Below are positions 26,634-36,036 of a stretch of 64,000 bases of DNA, one piece after another; position 1 is the first letter of the stretch; every line of letters starts with the position of its first letter. The stretch is from NCBI GenBank assembly GCA_910587305.1, contig CAJUKV010000009.1, positions 31,235-95,234 of the forward strand. Direction: 5' to 3'. This DNA is from an uncultured Lachnospiraceae bacterium (GTDB lineage Bacteria > Bacillota > Clostridia > Lachnospirales > Lachnospiraceae). Both the position numbers and the translations under genes were made by a program. The notes under the pieces are model-generated. The model saw only the letters and a list, made by a program, of their open reading frames with translations, did no database searches and was not told the origin of the DNA.

Positions 26634-27473
26634 CTATTTCCCCTTTTTAATCCGTTTCGTCAGATTGTCCAATACCGCACCCGGGCCAATCTGAATAATC
26701 TCATCCGTTTCTTTCAACAGAGTTTCCACAATATCAAGCCACTTGACAGGGCTAACTAACTGCATGGAAAGGTTTGTCCGCACATTATCCTCCGTAAATG
26801 GAAGCCCGGTATAATTCGACAATACCGTAATCTTCGGGGCTTTCAAATGCATTTTGCTTAATGCGGCGTCAAACTCTTCTTTCACCGGCTCCATATATTT
26901 TGAATGAAAAGCCCCGCTCACATTTAATTTCATATACTTTAGCTTTTGTTCTTTCAAAAGCTTTTCACATTCCGCAATCTTTTCGGTTGGCCCGGAAATC
27001 ACATTTTGAAGGTAAGAATTGTAGTTTGCAATCTCAACCTCCATAGAATGTTCGTCCAATATATTTTGAAGTTCTTTTCTGCCTGTACCGATAACTGCGG
27101 CCATAGCGCCGCCTGCAATTCGGGACATTAGCTTTCCACGTATTGCAACAAGCTCCAAACCTTCCTCAAAAGACAGGATGCCGGAAGCCATAAGCGCGTT
27201 ATACTCTCCCAAACTGTGGCCTGCCAGATATGCAGGCGCCGGATTGGCATCCAAATAATCCAGATAACTCAATGCATTGACAACAAATAACGCCGGCTGT
27301 GCATATTCCGTATTGCTTAGCGCCTGATGCTCGTCCTTTAAACATAATCCGGCAATAGAATAGCCCAATATCTCATCGGCTGTTTTGACATATTCAGGAT
27401 ATTTCCGAAATAAATCTTCTCCCATTCCTACTGTCTGGGAACCTTGCCCTGGAAAAACGCATGCTGTTTTCAT
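26634..27473 (-). CDS. Malonyl-CoA:ACP transacylase (trans-acting)
   Basis: 279 aa, FabD family: moves malonyl (or a related acyl) from CoA to a carrier protein. FPGQGSQTVGMG at the start, the nucleophile GHSLGEYNA (Ser87), Arg112 in IRGKLM, and His190 in GAFHSKYM complete the active site; QIGPGAVLDNLTKRI closes the fold. It is somewhat shorter than housekeeping FabD (about 310 aa). It is the last gene of the run and, with three carrier proteins, a KAS III and a reductase upstream, it looks dedicated to this cluster rather than to general fatty acid synthesis. Confidence 0.9.
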   Translation of the reverse strand: MKTACVFPGQGSQTVGMGEDLFRKYPEYVKTADEILGYSIAGLCLKDEHQALSNTEYAQPALFVVNALSYLDYLDANPAPAYLAGHSLGEYNALMASGILSFEEGLELVAIRGKLMSRIAGGAMAAVIGTGRKELQNILDEHSMEVEIANYNSYLQNVISGPTEKIAECEKLLKEQKLKYMKLNVSGAFHSKYMEPVKEEFDAALSKMHLKAPKITVLSNYTGLPFTEDNVRTNLSMQLVSPVKWLDIVETLLKETDEIIQIGPGAVLDNLTKRIKKGK

Positions 27474-27557
27474 TTTCTTCCCCCGCTTTTCTGTGTAAAG
27501 TATTAATGAAGATATCTAAATCATTTCTCTTATTCCTTTTACTACTTTTACATTAAT

Positions 27558-28624
27558 CTAAATTTCTGTCATTATATGTATATTATTTGGTCTATCTTGA
27601 TGGCCGTCTGCCTTACAGAAGCGCACTTGTTCCACAGGTGCATGAAACCATATATCTACATTTTTCTGTACAAAAGGCTCATAGTAAGTAGGAATAACAG
27701 TTTCGTCTTCTTCCAAAAGCTCTTTAAATCCTGCTTCCAAAATATACTGCTTTTTAATACCATAATTATAAAAATCAGCATATTCAAAACGCCAGTCTTC
27801 AAGACGCTTGCAAAAGAAATCCTTCAACATTCCAAATATTTTTTGTTCTCCTATATAATCAACTACACGTAATGCTTTTCGCCCTGAATATTCCTGTTCT
27901 CTCAATACTAAAATTGCATTTCCATGACCAGATGTCCAAGGCTTTTTATCTTTATTTACAGTATCCCATATAATATAAACCTCATAGGAATAAACAGGAT
28001 GCTCCAGATACCATTTTTTAATATAATAAATATCCTTATATGGAATCTGTTCCTTCTCCCTATCAAAATTGTAATAAGAAGATAACTCCTCTACAGTATT
28101 AACTTGCTGCCAAAATACCTTATGTTCATCCATAGAATTTGAATATGCTTCTTCCGGCATTCCTGCGTCTGATGGCTTTGCCAGTAAATATCCATCCTGC
28201 CGTTGTTGTAATATATAATAATGAGACAATTTTCCTGTAATTTGTGCAAAAATATTTTTATTAATAGCAACCGAAGTTTCAGGGTTAGCCCCAATCCCCA
28301 GTCGATAACGAAACCTTACATATTTAGGTAATTCCTGTAAAAGACGTAACCCTAAAAAAGGTATACTGCTACACCACATAATTGAGAACAAATCTCTTGT
28401 ATCCTCATCCAACGCTGAAAATTTCATTCCTAAAATTCCGCGTATTACCCCCCCCGATCTACACCAAGTAAAACATTCACTCTGTCACCATCGCAAAATT
28501 CATAGGCAAATAATTCTTGGCTTTTAGACAGGATATGGTCTTTTCTCCAATATCTGTCAATAAATTGCATGATAGATAAAATATCCTCTTTTACTGCCAA
28601 CCGAATCTTATAACTTTCCGCCAT
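27558..28624 (-). pseudogene. GNAT-like acyltransferase, interrupted by a frameshift in a G8 run (possible phase-OFF gene)
   Basis: Two frames make one protein. The 5' part from ATG 28624 (GGTGAG 6 nt upstream) reads MAESYKIRLAVKEDILSIMQ and stops at GVDRGG inside a run of eight G. The 3' part, 27558-28427, continues with MKFSALDEDTRDLFSIMWCS to the natural stop. One extra G gives GVDRGGVIRGILGMKFSAL without a break, about 355 aa, the usual layout of GNAT-like proteins from capsule loci. Both halves are otherwise intact, which argues against long decay. Either the run is a slip-prone switch in the OFF state, or an assembly error, or a fresh mutation. Confidence 0.75.
28448..28455. repeat. Homopolymer C8 (G8 on the coding strand)
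   Basis: Eight C on the plus strand inside the interrupted GNAT gene. Nine (or six) would restore the frame. Runs of nine C lie in two other genes of the cluster, at 34196-34204 and 36329-36337. Confidence 0.85.
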
Positions 28625-28643
28625 GTTCACTCACCTTTTCGAT

Positions 28644-30695
28644 CTATTTCATTTGTTCCCTGTCTACATAATGTACCACATCTGTTCTTTTTACCAGCGG
28701 CTTTCCATCATAAACCTGATATCCCAATGCAATCATTGACCAAACAATATGGTTTTCCGGAATTCCCAATTTATCCAGCAGACTCTTTACTGGTTCCTTA
28801 TCCCTAAGGGTCATCAGGGGATTAAGCCATACGCTTCCTATTCCATAAGAATTTGCTGCAAGCATAATATTTTCGGTGGCACAGGATGCATCTTGGCATC
28901 CATCTTGATTCCTCTTGTCATTTGACACCAAAATCAGTACTCTGGGGTTTTCAAATCCATAAAAATGTACCTTCTCCTTTTCTGCCGCTTTTTTCACTGT
29001 TTCCTTAAGTTGCATAATCCTGCTTTCCTTTTCAATAACAGTAAACCGCCAGCTCTGCATATTATGGCCACTAGGCGCATAATACCCCGCTTTCAGAATC
29101 ATATCTAAAATAGTGGCAGGAATTGATGTTTCTTTAAATTTACGTATACTTCTTCTCGCAAAAATATTTTGGATGACAGGATTCATCAAATCAAGTGTTT
29201 CACTATTATCCCATATATTTTTCAGCTCTTTTCGATCCACTTTTTGCATTTGATTTCTGGGAATGGCCTCCAAGACAACATATTTTTTTGGAATTTTATA
29301 TTTTTCCATCCGCCCTGAAAGGAACTTAAGAAGCTTATCCTCGGAATATCCATTCTTCGCTGTCAAAAACAAAACCGGTATCTGTCCTAAAAGCCCATCC
29401 GGATCGTCCACTCCAATGCACGCGCATTCTTTGACATATGGACATTCCCCCGCTACATTCTCAACCTCAATGGGAGAAACTTTCTCCCCTGCAACCTTAA
29501 TAATATCGTCTGCCCTCCCCAGCATATAGATGTATCCATCCTCCAAATATGCCATATCCCCGGTAAGGAGCCAGCCATCTACCAAAGTGGCGGCCGTCAG
29601 CTCCGGCTGTCTCCAATATCCCTTCATTTGCATATCACCTTTTAAAGCCATACGCCCCGGATGCCTGGCATCACTTTTCATCTCATTTCCAAACGGGTCA
29701 AGTATTTTCACCTGCACTCCAGACAGCGGTTTCCCCAATGTCGCTATTTTTAATGGATTATTGGCAATCTCCGTAACATTGCAGAAAATTGCTCCTCCGC
29801 TTTCAGAGCTTCCCCATGTATTATGAATAATTGTATTGGGAAGCAAAGCTGTAATTTCCTTTCTTTGACGAACACTTAATGCACCCGCCGAGAACTCAAT
29901 ATAACGCATATTTTTCATCACACGTTCAAAATCATCCTGCATCTGCCCCCGCATTACCTCATATGATGTTGGAACTGCAGCAAGCGCATTACAATGATGA
30001 TGCATCACATTCGTTTCCACTTCTTTCGCAAAAGTAAAACCATTTTGTAATATTACCGTTGCGCCTTTATATAAAGCCGCGCGAAGTACACGCAATGCAA
30101 AGGAATGATGAAGCGGCAAAGGAAGCAATATCCTGTCATCTTCTGCCATATCTATTCCAAGGATGGTATTACAAAGTATATGGTAAACCGCCTTATAAGT
30201 TAATATAACCCCTTTAGGCCTCCCTGTCGTTCCTGATGTAAACAGAAGCTCAGCAATGCTATCCTCTTCTGGCAATATGTTTTCAAACATATGTATATCG
30301 CGCTCCGCTGCAGACTGATATACAGTTCGCAGAGATAAAACCTGACAGTAGGCAGAGCATTTCTTCATAGGCTTATCTGTCAATAACAATTTTGCATCTG
30401 CTTCCTGATATATTGCTGCAATACTTTCCGGTGTGCCATTTTTATCAACAAAAACCGCAATTGCTTTGCACATTTGAATTCCCAAATACGCTGCTACCAT
30501 TTCTGGCTTAGATACTGCCGTTACACACACCCTGTCATCTTTTAAAATGCCCTTTTCCTTCAATATGTCAGAAATTCCCACTATTTTTTGTTTAAGCTCA
30601 TGGTAAGTCAAAATCTCATCTTTATAAATCACCGCTTCTTTATCCGGCTGCTTTTCCGCCAAAATCATTATTCGTTTCAATAAAGTATCCATCAT
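28644..30695 (-). CDS. Acyl-AMP ligase fused to a nitroreductase domain
   Basis: 683 aa. Residues about 1-500 are an acyl-CoA synthetase/adenylation enzyme: LLFTSGTTGRPKGVILT (P-loop), NTWGSSESGGAIF, WLLTGDMAYLEDGYIYMLGR and a C-terminal lysine region. There is no amino-acid-type Asp in the A4 block (LPLHHSFALRVLRAAL), so a carboxylic acid is likely activated. Residues about 505-683 are an FMN nitroreductase: IFARRSIRKFKE, APSGHNMQSWRF, ASCATENIMLAANSYGIGS. Fusion of the two is unusual and suggests loading and oxidation or reduction of one acyl chain. I start at ATG 30695, 8 nt after GGGAG; an ATG at 30710 overlapping the carrier-protein gene is possible. Confidence 0.85.
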   Translation of the reverse strand: MMDTLLKRIMILAEKQPDKEAVIYKDEILTYHELKQKIVGISDILKEKGILKDDRVCVTAVSKPEMVAAYLGIQMCKAIAVFVDKNGTPESIAAIYQEADAKLLLTDKPMKKCSAYCQVLSLRTVYQSAAERDIHMFENILPEEDSIAELLFTSGTTGRPKGVILTYKAVYHILCNTILGIDMAEDDRILLPLPLHHSFALRVLRAALYKGATVILQNGFTFAKEVETNVMHHHCNALAAVPTSYEVMRGQMQDDFERVMKNMRYIEFSAGALSVRQRKEITALLPNTIIHNTWGSSESGGAIFCNVTEIANNPLKIATLGKPLSGVQVKILDPFGNEMKSDARHPGRMALKGDMQMKGYWRQPELTAATLVDGWLLTGDMAYLEDGYIYMLGRADDIIKVAGEKVSPIEVENVAGECPYVKECACIGVDDPDGLLGQIPVLFLTAKNGYSEDKLLKFLSGRMEKYKIPKKYVVLEAIPRNQMQKVDRKELKNIWDNSETLDLMNPVIQNIFARRSIRKFKETSIPATILDMILKAGYYAPSGHNMQSWRFTVIEKESRIMQLKETVKKAAEKEKVHFYGFENPRVLILVSNDKRNQDGCQDASCATENIMLAANSYGIGSVWLNPLMTLRDKEPVKSLLDKLGIPENHIVWSMIALGYQVYDGKPLVKRTDVVHYVDREQMK

Positions 30696-30699
30696 CTTT

Positions 30700-30936
30700 T
30701 TATCTCCCATTTTGCTGAATCCTTTGGACCATTTGGGCTAAATCAGCAATAGAATTGAAGTTTTCTTCCTTAATTTCTTCGTAAGGTACCATTATCCCAA
30801 ACTCTACGCTCAGACGGGTAATAATCCCCATAATCATTAGAGAATCCAAAATACCATCTTCTACTAATGCCGTAGAAGCCGAAAAATCGACTTCCGGATA
30901 ATCTTCGGTTAAGAGCATTAAAATTTTTTCTTCCAT
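30700..30936 (-). CDS. Acyl carrier protein (ACP1)
   Basis: 78 aa, acidic four-helix carrier. The phosphopantetheine site is GILDSLMIMG with Ser32. AGGAGG stands 8 nt before the ATG at 30936; the longer frame upstream lies inside the GNAT gene. The gene is followed within a few bases by the ligase-nitroreductase gene, so it is the likely acceptor of that enzyme. Confidence 0.9.
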   Translation of the reverse strand: MEEKILMLLTEDYPEVDFSASTALVEDGILDSLMIMGIITRLSVEFGIMVPYEEIKEENFNSIADLAQMVQRIQQNGR

Positions 30937-30979
30937 GTATATTTCCTCCTCACTCAAATACCCACTAAGTATTCCATTT

Positions 30980-31834
30980 TTAATGGGATTCTTCACGCAC
31001 CCAAAACTCAATATGTCGGCCTGTTGGACGATATCCAAGTCTTATATGAAACTTCATAGACTGTTCATTTGCCTCCGATATTGCCGTTGTCATATTTAAA
31101 TTGTTCTTTTCTGCATACAGCAGCGGATCTTTTCTCTGAATTATGGCAATTCCGGAAAATTTGCGATACTCCCTTAATATTCCAACCCATCCATGGGTTG
31201 AATTAGGAAACAGAATCGCCCACACTGCACATACCTTTCCTTCTTTATTAATCACACATGTCATCTTCCCTTCCTGTCCTGCCCTATACATTTCTTCATC
31301 AGACATATAAGGAATCTCATAATATGGTATTGTTTCCATTTGCGCCTGACAATTTCTTATCTGATGAATCATCTCTATCGTAGGTACTTTCACTTCCAGC
31401 CCCGCATCATGGAAGATTCTCTCAGCCATTGGAAGATACATTTCCAGATTTTTTTTGTACAAGTAACGCTCCGCTTGCATATAATCCATCAAATCCCCCA
31501 TATGAAATCCTGCCTTTAAAAGTTTTCCTTCCATTTGTATCAATTTTTCACTTTTTCCTCCATTGTATATATGGGTGACTGCAACACACTTATCTTTCTT
31601 ACCAATTTCCAATGAGTAATCCAAATTCCAATAATAATATGCACGGTAATAGGTCACTTCATCTATATAAATCAATAATCCGCCCACATGCTTTTCATAT
31701 AAAAAACGTCCTTGGCGAATATATTTTTCGATTTCCGATGAATAGATATAGCAATTTGTAACTACAGGCTTGTATTCTTTTTTTGCATTATTGATAAGAC
31801 CATTATACTGCTCTATATCTATGAATTTATCCAT
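30980..31834 (-). CDS. Two-domain GNAT acyltransferase, paralogue 1
   Basis: 284 aa. The N-terminal ~150 residues (TNCYIYSSEIEKYIRQGRF, YRAYYYWNLDYSL) are a domain I do not recognise; the C-terminal half is a GNAT fold with VINKEGKVCAVWAILF, GWVGILREYRKFSGIAI and the closing ANEQSMKFHIRLGYRPTGRHIEFW. It is clearly homologous over its whole length to the protein encoded at 33507-34352. Likely role: transfer of an acyl group from ACP or CoA to an amine. It sits between the carrier protein and carboxyltransferase genes. Confidence 0.75.
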   Translation of the reverse strand: MDKFIDIEQYNGLINNAKKEYKPVVTNCYIYSSEIEKYIRQGRFLYEKHVGGLLIYIDEVTYYRAYYYWNLDYSLEIGKKDKCVAVTHIYNGGKSEKLIQMEGKLLKAGFHMGDLMDYMQAERYLYKKNLEMYLPMAERIFHDAGLEVKVPTIEMIHQIRNCQAQMETIPYYEIPYMSDEEMYRAGQEGKMTCVINKEGKVCAVWAILFPNSTHGWVGILREYRKFSGIAIIQRKDPLLYAEKNNLNMTTAISEANEQSMKFHIRLGYRPTGRHIEFWVREESH

Positions 31835-31894
31835 ATATTCCTCTTTTCCTGTTTATATCAATATGCCACTCAGTTTTTCATTCAAAGACCCTTT

Positions 31895-33439
31895 TCAAAG
31901 TGGTATATTTCCATGTTTCTTTTCGACACTATATTTGCTCTTTGTCTGACACATATCAAATGCATCTATCAGCTTTTTTCTGGTCTCCTCCGGTAAAATC
32001 ACCTCATCTATGTATCCTCTACTTGCTGCAACATAAGGATTCATAAAATTATTCCTATACCGCTCTATAAATTCTTCCCTGACCTTCTCCCTATCCTGGG
32101 CATTCTCAATTTCTCTCTTATAAATAATATCAGCTGCCCCCTCCGCCCCCATTACTGCAATCTGGGCAATTGGCCATGCATAAACCATATCGGCTCCCAT
32201 GCTCTTACTATTCATTGCAATATACGCGCCTCCATAAGCTTTCCGCATAATTAGCGATACTTTGGGAACAGTTGCTTCCGAATAAGCATATAGTATTTTT
32301 GCCCCTTTACGTATAATCCCGCTATGCTCCTGCTTCGTTCCCGGGAAAAACCCCGGTACATCAACCAACGTTAAAATAGGGATATTAAATGCATCGCAAA
32401 ATCTGATAAATCTGGCTCCTTTCTCAGATGCATTTCCATCTAATGCCCCGCCTAAAACAAAAGGCTGATTTGCCACTATACCTAATACCTTCCCTTCCAG
32501 TCTTGCAAATCCAACCACCAGATTAGCCGCATAATCTTCCTGGATTTCCAGGAAACTTGCCGTATCCATAACCGCATCAATTACTTTTCGTATGTCATAT
32601 ACTTTTCTCTGTTCTTCCGGCACGATTTCCTGTAAAATATCCGTGGTATCTATATAGCTGCTCCCCGTTTCCGGCGCTTTTTCTTTATTATTTATCGGTA
32701 AATACGATAACAGTTTTCGCACTCCCTTAAGGCATGAGCTATCATCCTTAAAAACAAAATGGGCAACGCCGCTTCTTTCCATATGTATTTTGGCGCTTCC
32801 CAATTCAAAGGAAGAGACATCCTCACCAATAACCTCCTTTACAACTCCCGGTCCGGTAATAAACATACGGCTTGTATTTTCCGTCATAAAAATGAAATCA
32901 CATATTGCCGGTGAATAGCAGGCGCCGCCCGCACAGGGCCCCATGATAACCGCAATCTGAGGAATGACACCCGACGCCCTGGTATTTCTTAAAAACATTC
33001 CGCTATACCCATTCAGAGAACTGACCCCTTCTTCAATCCTCGCTCCGCCGCTGTCATTGATAGCAATCAGCGGAACCCTCATTTCAAGAGCACGCTCCAT
33101 AATACGGCATATTTTCAAAGAATGATATTCTCCAAGGGTACCGCCTATTACCGTAAAATCCTCTGAATAAGCAAACGCCAACCTGCCATTTATTCTCCCG
33201 TAACCTGTAACCACGCCGTCGCCCGGTACTCTTTTCTCAGCCATATGAAAATCATCAATTCTTGATTCAATCAACCCATCGACTTCCACAAATGTTCCGC
33301 TGTCAAAAAGAATATCCAGTCTTTCCCTTGCGGAGAGTTTCCCTTTCTCATGCTGCTTTTCCAGTCTTTTTTTCCCACCGCCTGCTTTCGCTGTTTCCCT
33401 TTTTTTTAATAGCTCTTCCCTATATTCATCTCTCCACAT
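31895..33439 (-). CDS. Acyl-CoA carboxyltransferase / methylmalonyl-CoA decarboxylase alpha-type subunit
   Basis: 514 aa, crotonase-like double fold. N-terminal signature KGKLSARERLDILFDSGTF; oxyanion-hole regions INDSGGARIEEGVSSL, GPCAGGACYSPAI and, in the second half, DVPGFFPGTKQEHSGIIRKGAKIL and RKAYGGAYIAM. It resembles PccB and MmdA equally. Biotin carboxylase and biotin-carrier genes are absent here, so it either borrows them to make malonyl- or methylmalonyl-CoA for the FabD-like enzyme, or decarboxylates. The ribosome site (AGGA about 14 nt upstream) is weak. Confidence 0.88.
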   Translation of the reverse strand: MWRDEYREELLKKRETAKAGGGKKRLEKQHEKGKLSARERLDILFDSGTFVEVDGLIESRIDDFHMAEKRVPGDGVVTGYGRINGRLAFAYSEDFTVIGGTLGEYHSLKICRIMERALEMRVPLIAINDSGGARIEEGVSSLNGYSGMFLRNTRASGVIPQIAVIMGPCAGGACYSPAICDFIFMTENTSRMFITGPGVVKEVIGEDVSSFELGSAKIHMERSGVAHFVFKDDSSCLKGVRKLLSYLPINNKEKAPETGSSYIDTTDILQEIVPEEQRKVYDIRKVIDAVMDTASFLEIQEDYAANLVVGFARLEGKVLGIVANQPFVLGGALDGNASEKGARFIRFCDAFNIPILTLVDVPGFFPGTKQEHSGIIRKGAKILYAYSEATVPKVSLIMRKAYGGAYIAMNSKSMGADMVYAWPIAQIAVMGAEGAADIIYKREIENAQDREKVREEFIERYRNNFMNPYVAASRGYIDEVILPEETRKKLIDAFDMCQTKSKYSVEKKHGNIPL

Positions 33440-33506
33440 AGTATAGTATCAATCCTCATAACATCCATCGTTAAAACATCTGTTAAACCAAGTGACATTT
33501 TCCTCT

Positions 33507-34352
33507 CTATTCGGCATCACATAACCAGTATTCCATATATCTGTCGGTCCAGGCTGAACCAGATTTTAAATGAAATTTAATAGACGAAGCATTTGTTTCT
33601 GAAATCCATCCCAGTCTCTTTTCAATACCCTGCTTCTTTGTATATAACCTCATATATTTTCTTAAAACGGGCGCAATGCCATAACTTCCTCTATATTCCT
33701 TAAAAATACCCATCCAGCCAAGCGTCTCATTTTTGTATAAATAAATATTTGCCGCGCATACTTTTCCCTCATGATTTACTACTGCCAGTACCCTTCCCTC
33801 TTGCCCGGCTTCAAATAATTCATCATCTGACATATAGGGAACTTCATAAAAAGGTATCGTCTCCATCTGTCTTAAGCACTCTCTGATCTGTGGAATCATC
33901 TCCATCATTGGCGCCTTGATTGCAAGACCGGCATTAAAAAAAAGCTTTTCCGCTACCGGCAGATATTTTTCCAAGGGTAAATCCGAAACTGTTTTTACCT
34001 GCCGTAATCTGTCACCCATGTAAAAACCAACGTCTCTTAGCCGTTCTTCCATTTTTATCACTTTTTCACTTTTAATGGCGTTATAAATATTTGTAGTCAC
34101 AACCGGCCTGTCCATTTTCAATACAGGAAGCGGATAATCTAAGTTCCAGTAAAAACAAATGCTGTAATAGGATATTTCATCCTTATAAACAATTACCCCC
34201 CCCCTATATTTTTCATGCCCTAATCTTCCCTGCAAAATATATTTTTCCGTTTCCTCCCGGGACATATAACAGTTAGTAAAAACAGGCCTGTATAATTTTT
34301 TTGTTTCATTGACAATACTATTGTACTGCTCTATCGTCACAAACCTTTCCAT
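33507..34352 (-). CDS. Two-domain GNAT acyltransferase, paralogue 2, with an in-frame G9 run
   Basis: 281 aa, same layout as the protein from 30980-31834: start VTIEQYNSIVNETKKLYRPV, TNCYMSREETEKYILQGRL, and the C-terminal GNAT part with GWMGIFKEYRGSYGIAPVL and NASSIKFHLKSGS. Codons 50-53 (Arg-Gly-Gly-Val) consist of AGG GGG GGG GTA, nine G in a row; the paralogue has no such run at the same place. A change of one base would truncate the protein after about 50 residues. AGGAG lies 9 nt before the ATG. Confidence 0.78.
   Translation of the reverse strand: MERFVTIEQYNSIVNETKKLYRPVFTNCYMSREETEKYILQGRLGHEKYRGGVIVYKDEISYYSICFYWNLDYPLPVLKMDRPVVTTNIYNAIKSEKVIKMEERLRDVGFYMGDRLRQVKTVSDLPLEKYLPVAEKLFFNAGLAIKAPMMEMIPQIRECLRQMETIPFYEVPYMSDDELFEAGQEGRVLAVVNHEGKVCAANIYLYKNETLGWMGIFKEYRGSYGIAPVLRKYMRLYTKKQGIEKRLGWISETNASSIKFHLKSGSAWTDRYMEYWLCDAE
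34196..34204. repeat. Homopolymer C9 (G9 on the coding strand)
   Basis: Inside codons 50-53 of the second two-domain GNAT gene. The frame is intact with nine bases. Confidence 0.85.
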
Positions 34353-34369
34353 TTGCTGTTTCTCCTTCT

Positions 34370-35896
34370 CTACTCTAAGAGTTCTTTCAGCTTCTTCCTG
34401 TCTGTCTTACCATTTGCATTAAGCGGCATCTTATCTACATAGACTATTCTGTTGGGAAGCATATACTCCGGTATCAAATTTTTAATCTGCTGATTTATTT
34501 TTTCCAGTTCTATCTTTTCTTCCGGAAAATTTTCTTCCAGAAAAAGAACAATTTTACTTCTCTTTTCATCATAAAGGCAACAGTTACCAGATACTTCATC
34601 CAACGATGAAACCGCGGTCTCTATTTCGCCAAGCTCAATACGATGCCCCATATGCTTTACCTGAAAATCTTTTCTTGACAGATAAACAATTTCTCCATAC
34701 TCGTTATACTTCACAATATCCCCTGTTCTATAGATAATTTCCGGATATGCTTCATTGAGAGGATTCTGTACAAATACTTCGGCAGTCTTTTCAGGATTAT
34801 GATAATAGCCCATCGAAAGGGATGTTCCCCGCACGCATAACTCGCCGCTTTCCCCATCTTTAACCGGCTCATTTTTCTCATTCAAAATAAGAACATCCGT
34901 ATTCTTCATAGGCCGGCCGATTGGCAGCGGCTCCGCGTCGGAAAATTCCCTGTCCGCAATATAGTATGTACAGGCATCCGTAATTTCTGTGGGGCCATAC
35001 AGATTTGCAAATACGGCATCTGGTACATATTTGCGCCAGATATTCAGGGTTTTATTGGGCATAACTTCACCGCAAAACAAAACTCTTTTTAATTTGCCTC
35101 TCATATCGTACGCCTTCAATGCTTTCATCTTCGCTATCATAAGCATTGCAGAAGGTACCCAGAAAATTGTATTTATCTTATTCTCATCAAGATATTTCAA
35201 TAAAGGAATAGGCCATGCAAAAACCTTTTGCGGAATGATATACATAGAGGCGCCGGTTTTCATTGTTGTGTAAATATCCAAAATGGAATTGTCGAAATAG
35301 AAGGGCGCCTGATTTCCAAACCTGTCGTCTGATGTAATATGAAAAATATCTTCGATACAGTCGATATAATCCATGACAGCCCTGTGGCATATTGTTACCC
35401 CTTTAGGTATCCCTGTAGAGCCTGAAGTAAACAGCACATATAACAAATCCGTATCACAGGTTCTATCCCTCTGCTCAAATACCTTTTCATAACTGCCTGA
35501 CGAAACATCCGTAACCTCATCTTCAAAAATGACAACGGCATCCGGTGCCAGAGCGTTTATCGTTTCCGCCAGATTTCTTTTCGTAATGATAATCCGAGGC
35601 TTTAAAATCTCCAAAATTTTTTTAATTCTGCTTTCCGGCATATCCACGTCAATTGGCGAATAAAAATTCCCGCTATATGCCGCCGCAAAAAAAGATATCA
35701 GAACATCTACACTTTTTTCCATATAAATGGCTATTGGCATTTTAAAGCAATTTTGCTCCACAATCTTTTCCGCCAGATTTAAAGCCTTACGATAAACCTG
35801 AAGAAATGTAAGTTTTTGTATTTCATCTGCATATCCGATTTTATCAGGATATTTTTTGACCGTTTTATCCAACCAATATGTTATATTCGAAAACAT
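34370..35896 (-). CDS. Stand-alone amino-acid adenylation enzyme, DltA/NRPS A-domain type
   Basis: 508 aa with all core motifs: LFTSGSTGIPKGVTICHRA (A3), NQAPFYFDNSILDIY (A4), NLYGPTEITDACTYY (A5), YRTGDIVKYNEYG (A7), KDFQVKHMGHRIELGEIE (A8) and PLNANGKTDRKKL with the catalytic lysine (A10). The Asp in FYFDNS is the residue that binds the alpha-amino group in A domains, so an amino acid is probably adenylated. The length and single-domain form resemble DltA. The neighbouring carrier protein (36037-36258) is the expected acceptor. The specific amino acid cannot be read safely. Confidence 0.87.
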   Translation of the reverse strand: MFSNITYWLDKTVKKYPDKIGYADEIQKLTFLQVYRKALNLAEKIVEQNCFKMPIAIYMEKSVDVLISFFAAAYSGNFYSPIDVDMPESRIKKILEILKPRIIITKRNLAETINALAPDAVVIFEDEVTDVSSGSYEKVFEQRDRTCDTDLLYVLFTSGSTGIPKGVTICHRAVMDYIDCIEDIFHITSDDRFGNQAPFYFDNSILDIYTTMKTGASMYIIPQKVFAWPIPLLKYLDENKINTIFWVPSAMLMIAKMKALKAYDMRGKLKRVLFCGEVMPNKTLNIWRKYVPDAVFANLYGPTEITDACTYYIADREFSDAEPLPIGRPMKNTDVLILNEKNEPVKDGESGELCVRGTSLSMGYYHNPEKTAEVFVQNPLNEAYPEIIYRTGDIVKYNEYGEIVYLSRKDFQVKHMGHRIELGEIETAVSSLDEVSGNCCLYDEKRSKIVLFLEENFPEEKIELEKINQQIKNLIPEYMLPNRIVYVDKMPLNANGKTDRKKLKELLE

Positions 35897-35924
35897 CTTT
35901 TCCTCCGATTTTATTCAAGTCAAC

Positions 35925-36030
35925 ACCCTCAAGCATTTGCCAAATGCTTAAACCAGCCGACGGTTGGCTTTAAGCAGCTGCTTGACTCATTGCCTACGGG
36001 AAGTGCGATTACAGTAACCGCGCTCATTTA
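35925..36030. repeat. Family D repeat, copy D3
   Basis: Core 35977-36002 contains GCTGCTTGACTCATTGCCTA. Before it AAGCATTTG pairs with CAAATGCTT. It separates the adenylation gene from its carrier-protein gene without breaking the strand order. Confidence 0.55.
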
Positions 36031-36036
36031 ACCAGC

